Shown here: piece by piece, positions 60,141 through 64,000 of the stretch
Layout of the letters: every line of letters starts with the position of its first letter
Numbering within the stretch: the first letter of the stretch is position 1
DNA from: Parvibaculum sp.
GTDB taxonomy: Bacteria > Pseudomonadota > Alphaproteobacteria > Parvibaculales > Parvibaculaceae
Length of the DNA stretch: 64,000 nt
Assembly (NCBI GenBank): GCA_002694985.1
Contig: NZNS01000009.1
Location: forward strand, 284,571 to 348,570
Direction of reading: 5' to 3'
Program-made: the position numbers and the translations under genes
The notes under the pieces: generated by a model
Databases searched by the model: none
The model's input: the letters and a program-made list of their open reading frames with translations, nothing else
Told to the model about the DNA's origin: nothing

Positions 60141-60629
60141 TCAGATCTCGCCTCGGGCGCGCAGGCTGGTCTCCCGGCCGGCGCCGGTGATGATGTGGTC
60201 ATGCAGCGTCACGCCCAGAGCCGCGCAGGCCTTCTGGATCTCCCTCGTCATCGCGAGATCGGCGGCGGAGGGTTCGGGATCGCCGGCCGGGTGATTGTGG
60301 ACGATGATCAGCGCGGAGGCGTTGAGTGCCAGGCTGCGCCGCAGCACCTCGCGCGGATAGACCGGGACATGATCGATCGTGCCAATAGCGAGGCATTCGT
60401 CCGAGATGAGCCGGTTCTTCCGGTCGAGATAGAGGACATGGAAGCGCTCCACCTCGCCGCGGATGGTGAGGGCGCAATAGTCCAGCACCGCCTGCCAGGA
60501 GGACAGGACCGGGTTCTGGTTGAGGTGGCGTAGCAGGATCTGGCGGGCTTCATAGACGACAGCCTGCTCCTGGGCCGAGAACCGGAGAGCCGGCGATTCG
60601 GCTGCAGGTTTCCTCGTATGTCGCGTCAT
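60141..60629 (-). CDS. RadC-like JAB-domain protein
   Basis: 162 residues. The JAMM motif VHNHPAGDPEPSAADLAMTR is at about 113-132, preceded by FHVLYLDRKNRLISDECLAI, GTIDHVPVYPREVLRRSLAL and followed by GVTLHDHIITGAGRETSLRA. Typical RadC_C of mobile elements, without the N-terminal HhH domain of chromosomal RadC. Predicted metal-dependent hydrolase; substrate unknown. Confidence 0.92.
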   Translation of the reverse strand: MTRHTRKPAAESPALRFSAQEQAVVYEARQILLRHLNQNPVLSSWQAVLDYCALTIRGEVERFHVLYLDRKNRLISDECLAIGTIDHVPVYPREVLRRSLALNASALIIVHNHPAGDPEPSAADLAMTREIQKACAALGVTLHDHIITGAGRETSLRARGEI

Positions 60630-60749
60630 GTTCGTGTTCCCCGACGGGCAGCCGGCCGGGCGCCGGGACTTTCACCGCGTCACGGCGAGAAGCGCCGCCC
60701 TCTGCCTCGGAGAGAGCGGCGCGGGATCGTAAAGCCGCAGAGCCGGACC

Positions 60750-61154
60750 TCAGTATTTCCGGGTTTCCGTATCGGCGGCTTTCAGGGCCGATCCGGCATC
60801 GTCGCGAGCGCGGGTGTAGAGACTGCGCTCGGCCGCGCGGATGCTGCCGGCGGCCCGGGCCGCCTCGGCCCAGACCGAGATCGGGAAATCGCCGGTGAAG
60901 AGCAGGTCGCGCTCGATGCCCATACCGAAGGGCAGCCGGATCGATTCCAGTTCGCTGAAGCTCCAGCTTCCGAGTTCGGGACAGCCGATATCGGCCAGGC
61001 CGAACATCACGTCGCCGTCCTCATCCAGCTCGGTCGCGAGCCAGACGCCCTCGCCGAAGGGATTGAAGAATTTGACGACGGGAACGTGGTCGATACCGCG
61101 CTGCCGGCCATTGGCGAGGAGCTGCGCGCGCTGGGTGCCGGTCAGGAGGATCAT
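60750..61154 (-). CDS. DUF2958 protein
   Basis: 134 residues. LLTGTQRAQLLANGRQRGID, HVPVVKFFNPFGEGVWLATE, LDEDGDVMFGLADIGCPELG, SWSFSELESIRLPFGMGIER, DLLFTGDFPISVWAEAARAA is DUF2958, commonly next to ArdC-type genes. The start overlaps the ArdC stop. Function unknown; a partner in antirestriction is possible. Confidence 0.88.
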   Translation of the reverse strand: MILLTGTQRAQLLANGRQRGIDHVPVVKFFNPFGEGVWLATELDEDGDVMFGLADIGCPELGSWSFSELESIRLPFGMGIERDLLFTGDFPISVWAEAARAAGSIRAAERSLYTRARDDAGSALKAADTETRKY

Positions 61155-62113
61155 GCCGCCACCCTCCGCTCGATCGAGGCCGCAACCGTTACATCGCCGT
61201 CCTCGTCGGGCAGATGCGCCAGCAGCCAGTCGGCCGCCTTGCTCGCCTGCGAGGCGGCGAGGACGATGGCGCGGTTGTCCTCGCGCAGCACCTCCAGCCA
61301 GGAGCCGATATAGTCGGCATGGCGCACGGTCGGCACGATGCCGAGCGAGGCGCAGCAGAAGGCCGCGTTCATCTCGGCGACCAGCTCCTCGAAGGCGTAT
61401 TTCTTCGTGCCGAAGCTGCCCGAAAAATCCCGTCCCAGGCGCGAAGCATGGCCTGTGGCGTGACCCATCTCGTGGAGCGCCGTCCTGTGCCAGTTGATCG
61501 GCTCGAAATAGGCGGCCGGCGGCGGCACCTGGACGTAGTCGAGCGCCGGAACATAGAATGCGCGATCCCCGCCGATGCGGAAATCGATCCTGGTCGCTTC
61601 GATCAGCGCCTCGACCCGCGGCTCGATCATGCCGGGCGGCGGTGGCGGGGCCGCGATGGCGATGTCCTCGGGCAGGCCCTCGCATTGCGCCGCGTTGAAC
61701 ACGGTGAAGCGCTTCAAGAACGGAATGCTGCCTGCTTCCTCTCCCGTCTCCTGGGCGCGGCGCTTCTCGTCCTCGGGGGTGAAGCGGTCGGCATAGACGA
61801 CGGTGGTGCCGCGCTCGCCCTTGCGGACATTGCCGCCCAGCGAGAGCGCTTGCCTGAAGGTGAGCCAATGCTGGGTCGGATAGCCGTGCTGGACCACGGC
61901 GCCCCAGAGGATCAGGACGTTGATCCCGGAATATTGCCGCGCGGTCGCGGCGTTTCTCGGCATGGCGAGCGGCGCCTTCGCCGCCGCCGTCCCCCAGGGC
62001 TGGACCCAGGGCAGCCGGCCTTCCTCCAGCTCGGCGATGATCTTGTCGGTGATGTCGTCATAGAGATTGCTGCGAGCGCCGCCTGGGCGGGCGCGGTCCT
62101 GGCCTGACCCCAT
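61151..62113 (-). CDS. ArdC-type antirestriction protein with zincin domain
   Basis: 320 residues from ATG 62113. The N-terminal ArdC ssDNA-binding domain: LYDDITDKIIAELEEGRLPW, VQPWGTAAAKAPLAMPRNAA, QYSGINVLILWGAVVQHGYP, TFRQALSLGGNVRKGERGTT. A metallopeptidase-like domain carries WHRTALHEMGHATGHASRLG (HExxH) and YAFEELVAEMNAAFCCASLG. ArdC of plasmid pSa protects incoming single-stranded DNA. The ATG is only four bases from the IS3-type element end, so the native ribosome site and promoter are gone. Confidence 0.88.
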   Translation of the reverse strand: MGSGQDRARPGGARSNLYDDITDKIIAELEEGRLPWVQPWGTAAAKAPLAMPRNAATARQYSGINVLILWGAVVQHGYPTQHWLTFRQALSLGGNVRKGERGTTVVYADRFTPEDEKRRAQETGEEAGSIPFLKRFTVFNAAQCEGLPEDIAIAAPPPPPGMIEPRVEALIEATRIDFRIGGDRAFYVPALDYVQVPPPAAYFEPINWHRTALHEMGHATGHASRLGRDFSGSFGTKKYAFEELVAEMNAAFCCASLGIVPTVRHADYIGSWLEVLREDNRAIVLAASQASKAADWLLAHLPDEDGDVTVAASIERRVAA

Positions 62114-62133
62114 AGGGTGGTCCGGTTTCAATC

Positions 62134-63027
62134 TTAGTGCATGATGGGCATCTGGGCCATCGCCTGGGCAGATGGGGGTGCCGATCCGGGTGATTGTCCG
62201 GGCCAGACGATTGCCTCCGGTGCCGGCGGCTTGTAGCCGAGCGATGAGTGCGGCCGCTCGGTATTGTAGTAGCGTCGCCATGCCTCGATGATGACCTTTG
62301 CCTCGGCGAGGCTATAGAAGATCTCCCCGTTGAGCAGTTCATCGCGCAGCTTGGAGTTGAAGCTCTCGCAATAGCCGTTCTCCCATGGGCTGCCCGGCTC
62401 GATGAACGCGGTCTTTGCCCCTACTGCGGCGATCCACTCCCGTACGGCCTTGGCGATGAACTCCGGACCGTTGTCGGAACGAACATGGCCGGGCACACCG
62501 CGCAGGATAAACAGGTCCGACAGGGCGTCGATGACATCAGTCGAGTTGAGCTTGCGATCGATGCGGATCGCCAGGCACTCCCGGGTGAACTCGTCGATGA
62601 TGTTGAGCATGCGGAACTTCCTGCCATTATGGGTCCGGCCTTCGACAAAGTCATAGGACCAGACATGGTTGGGATGCTCCGGCCGAAGCCGGATGCACGA
62701 TCCGTCCTTCAGCCAGAGCCGTCCTCTCTTCGGTTGCTTCTGGGGAACCTTCAGCCCCTCCCGCCGCCAGATGCGCTCGACGCGTTTGGCGTTCACCGTC
62801 CAGCCCTCGGACCGCAGCATCGCTGTGATCCGGCGGTAGCCATAGCGCCCGTAGCGTGATGCAAGCCGAATGATATCGGCGGTCAACGCATCCTCATCTG
62901 CTCGGCAGTGCGGCTTCTTTCGCTGGGTCGAACGATGCTGGCCGAGGACCTTGCAGGCAAACCGCTCCGAGACGGAGAACTTCGCCACGACATGGTCGAC
63001 GCAGCGACGGCGACGGGCGGGGCTCAA
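62134..63027 (-). CDS. IS3-family transposase OrfB
   Basis: 297 residues in the frame of the DDE integrase domain: HVWSYDFVEGRTHNGRKFRM (first Asp), RGVPGHVRSDNGPEFIAKAV (second Asp), PGSPWENGYCESFNSKLRDE (Glu region), YYNTERPHSSLGYKPPAPEA. The N-terminal HTH_21 region KPHCRADEDALTADIIRLAS, RYGRYGYRRITAMLRSEGW is typical of IS407-like elements. It is normally made as an OrfAB fusion by -1 slippage; TTG at 63027 is the nominal start. Confidence 0.92.
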   Translation of the reverse strand: MSPARRRRCVDHVVAKFSVSERFACKVLGQHRSTQRKKPHCRADEDALTADIIRLASRYGRYGYRRITAMLRSEGWTVNAKRVERIWRREGLKVPQKQPKRGRLWLKDGSCIRLRPEHPNHVWSYDFVEGRTHNGRKFRMLNIIDEFTRECLAIRIDRKLNSTDVIDALSDLFILRGVPGHVRSDNGPEFIAKAVREWIAAVGAKTAFIEPGSPWENGYCESFNSKLRDELLNGEIFYSLAEAKVIIEAWRRYYNTERPHSSLGYKPPAPEAIVWPGQSPGSAPPSAQAMAQMPIMH

Positions 63028-63302
63028 TAGTTTCCCGAGGCAGCCTCTTTCAGGATCAGCTTCTCGAGCGTGAGGTCCGACACAGCCTTGCGCAGCCGGT
63101 CATTCTCTTTCTCGAGTTCTTTCAGCCGCTTCACCTGATCGCCCTTCAGGCCGCCGAACTCCTTGCGCCAGCGATAATACGTGAACTGCGTCACGCCGAT
63201 CGTGCGAACCGCCTCGCCAACCGATCTTCCTTGCGACAGCAGAACATCGACCTGGCGCAGCTTCGCGACGATCTCTTCGGGCTTATGCTTCTTCTGGGGC
63301 AT
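63024..63302 (-). CDS. IS3-family transposase OrfA
   Basis: 92 residues. KPEEIVAKLRQVDVLLSQGR, SVGEAVRTIGVTQFTYYRWR is an HTH of the IS3 OrfA type, followed by a leucine zipper LKELEKENDRLRKAVSDLTL, EKLILKEAASGNY. Ends overlapping the start of OrfB. Confidence 0.92.
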   Translation of the reverse strand: MPQKKHKPEEIVAKLRQVDVLLSQGRSVGEAVRTIGVTQFTYYRWRKEFGGLKGDQVKRLKELEKENDRLRKAVSDLTLEKLILKEAASGNY

Positions 63303-63336
63303 TCCAACGTCCTCTCCAATGGCTCAATAGCCTACT

Positions 63337-63501
63337 TCAGGGAGGACCACTTTTCAGGGGGCAGACCAACCAAGTTGTCGCGAGGATAAAAGCGGAGATC
63401 GCGGAGAGATAAAGGGCGCCGAAGCAAACAGCCCCCATATGGAAAAGGGATATGGAAGCAGCGAGGAGCGCTACCGTCGACATCAATGCTTTGTATCTCA
63501 T
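63337..63501 (-). pseudogene. Small membrane-protein gene truncated by the IS3 element
   Basis: 54 codons from ATG 63501: RYKALMSTVALLAASISLFH, then GAVCFGALYLSAISAFILAT, forming two hydrophobic segments. The frame enters the IS end at 63368 and reads about 10 foreign codons before stopping at 63337. The original C-terminus is lost. 45 bases after the gene at 63547 on the same strand, so it was probably in its operon. Function not recognised. Confidence 0.6.
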
Positions 63502-63546
63502 GTATTCACGTACTCTCGGGTTCGCAGGCTACATGTTGAGAATAAT

Positions 63547-63993
63547 CTAGCAGTTAAAGGCACAAACACTGCCACCTATTCCTCTGTAGAGCTTGAAAGA
63601 GAACGGGATTGGACTTACTCCGTAGTCAACACCGAGGGCAGCCGCGTGGCTGTAGTCATAGTATGCGCCTCCGGGGGTCGTAGCGTAGCTTCCGCTAAAT
63701 TCTACGTGACCCCCGCCAGCCGATCCTCCTGAAAATGCTCCATTCAAATCATCTATCGATTTGTATGCAGACATTGTTCCGGCGGCGGAAATATCAACCC
63801 CAATTGCACCAGAGATATTCCCGTAGAAGCCAAGGCTGAGTTTATCATAATCCACATAAAAACCGCCTTCTAAGCCGCCACCAACGAGCACCACTAAGTC
63901 GGCAGATACGCCATACGTGACAATCGGAACCACATTGTCAGAATTGCTGCGCGCAGCGGCTTGCGCGGTTGGGTCATTCACCGCGTCCGACAT
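63547..63993 (-). CDS. Hypothetical glycine/tyrosine-rich protein, low G+C
   Basis: 148 residues from ATG 63993, seven bases from the window end. The middle is beta-strand rich and glycine rich (VLVGGGLEGGFYVDYDKLSL, GFYGNISGAIGVDISAAGTM, GAFSGGSAGGGHVEFSGSYA). Ends with a Cys pair SVCAFNC. The composition is clearly poorer in G+C than the rest of the window, which suggests a separate origin. I do not recognise the family. A longer start upstream of the window cannot be excluded. Confidence 0.55.
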   Translation of the reverse strand: MSDAVNDPTAQAAARSNSDNVVPIVTYGVSADLVVLVGGGLEGGFYVDYDKLSLGFYGNISGAIGVDISAAGTMSAYKSIDDLNGAFSGGSAGGGHVEFSGSYATTPGGAYYDYSHAAALGVDYGVSPIPFSFKLYRGIGGSVCAFNC

Positions 63994-64000
63994 ACTACTG

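Larger units (their letters stand above)
62118..63368 (-). mobile_element. IS3-family (IS407-type) insertion sequence
   Basis: About 1251 bp from TGGTCCG (62118) to the complementary end TGGTCTGCCCCC (complement of 63357-63368). OrfA and OrfB are both intact. The flanking four bases (AGGG left, ACCA right) do not match, so there is no target duplication and the two flanks may not have been neighbours before insertion. Confidence 0.75.

Overview
The window is high-GC DNA from an alphaproteobacterium. The evidence is the TraG / CopG / TrbB-C-D-E-J-L-F-G-I plus DUF2274 cluster, an RPA-type RepA, the DUF736 / DUF2840 / DUF2285 / DUF6915 / DUF6878 small proteins, and the IS870-like, IS1380-type and IS3-type insertion sequences. 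Genus cannot be decided from what I can see. Almost everything from 25.1 to 64 kb runs on the minus strand and forms the backbone of one conjugative plasmid or integrative conjugative element. No integrase, att site, tRNA or rRNA gene is visible.

Layout. (1) 1-16.8 kb is a defence-type island. An AddA-like UvrD helicase (cut by the window start) and an AddB-like PD-(D/E)XK protein run leftward. Diverging from them is an operon of a WYL regulator, a SNF2-type helicase with a DUF3883 end, a 543-residue protein of unknown function, a DUF1156 DNA methylase and a Swt1-HEPN/DUF499 ATPase. One compact divergent promoter with a shared -10 box and a 13-bp inverted repeat lies between the two arms. The helicase-methylase-ATPase composition resembles what I recall being catalogued as Hma systems. 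(2) 16.9-25.1 kb is mosaic cargo: a LysR regulator, a 5'-truncated TIR remnant, a copper-type module (multicopper oxidase, MerR-type promoter, 34-residue membrane peptide, DUF302, rhodanese, orphan NuoA-like and cysteine-less NuoB-like proteins), two insertion sequences and a TetR regulator. (3) 25.1-41.1 kb is mating-pair formation and DNA transfer: DUF2274, TrbI-G-F-L-K-J-E-D-C-B, CopG, TraG, relaxase, a repeat-rich candidate oriT, lytic transglycosylase, DUF736 and TraF. (4) 41.1-46.1 kb is replication, partition and control: DUF2840, a ribbon-helix-helix protein, ParA, RepA, an AlpA-like HTH, DUF6499/DUF2285 proteins and an XRE regulator. Iteron-like repeats, DnaA-box-like sequences and AT-rich 12-mers lie inside repA and look like an origin. 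(5) 46.7-62.1 kb is the maintenance and accessory arm: SLOG/DUF2493, toprim, a methyltransferase-helicase of the strawberry-notch type, several small proteins separated by strong GC hairpins, ParB-like, RadC-like, DUF2958 and an ArdC-type antirestriction protein. (6) 62.1-64 kb holds an IS3-family element that removes the upstream region of ardC and truncates a small membrane-protein gene, followed by one unrecognised low-GC gene.

How it works together: the element encodes replication, partition and conjugation, likely proteins for evading restriction in a new host (ArdC, the methyltransferase-helicase), and its own methylase-linked defence cargo. The least described parts are the combined AddAB-like / helicase / methylase / HEPN-ATPase island with its shared switch, the 543-residue protein in it, and the candidate replication origin inside repA.
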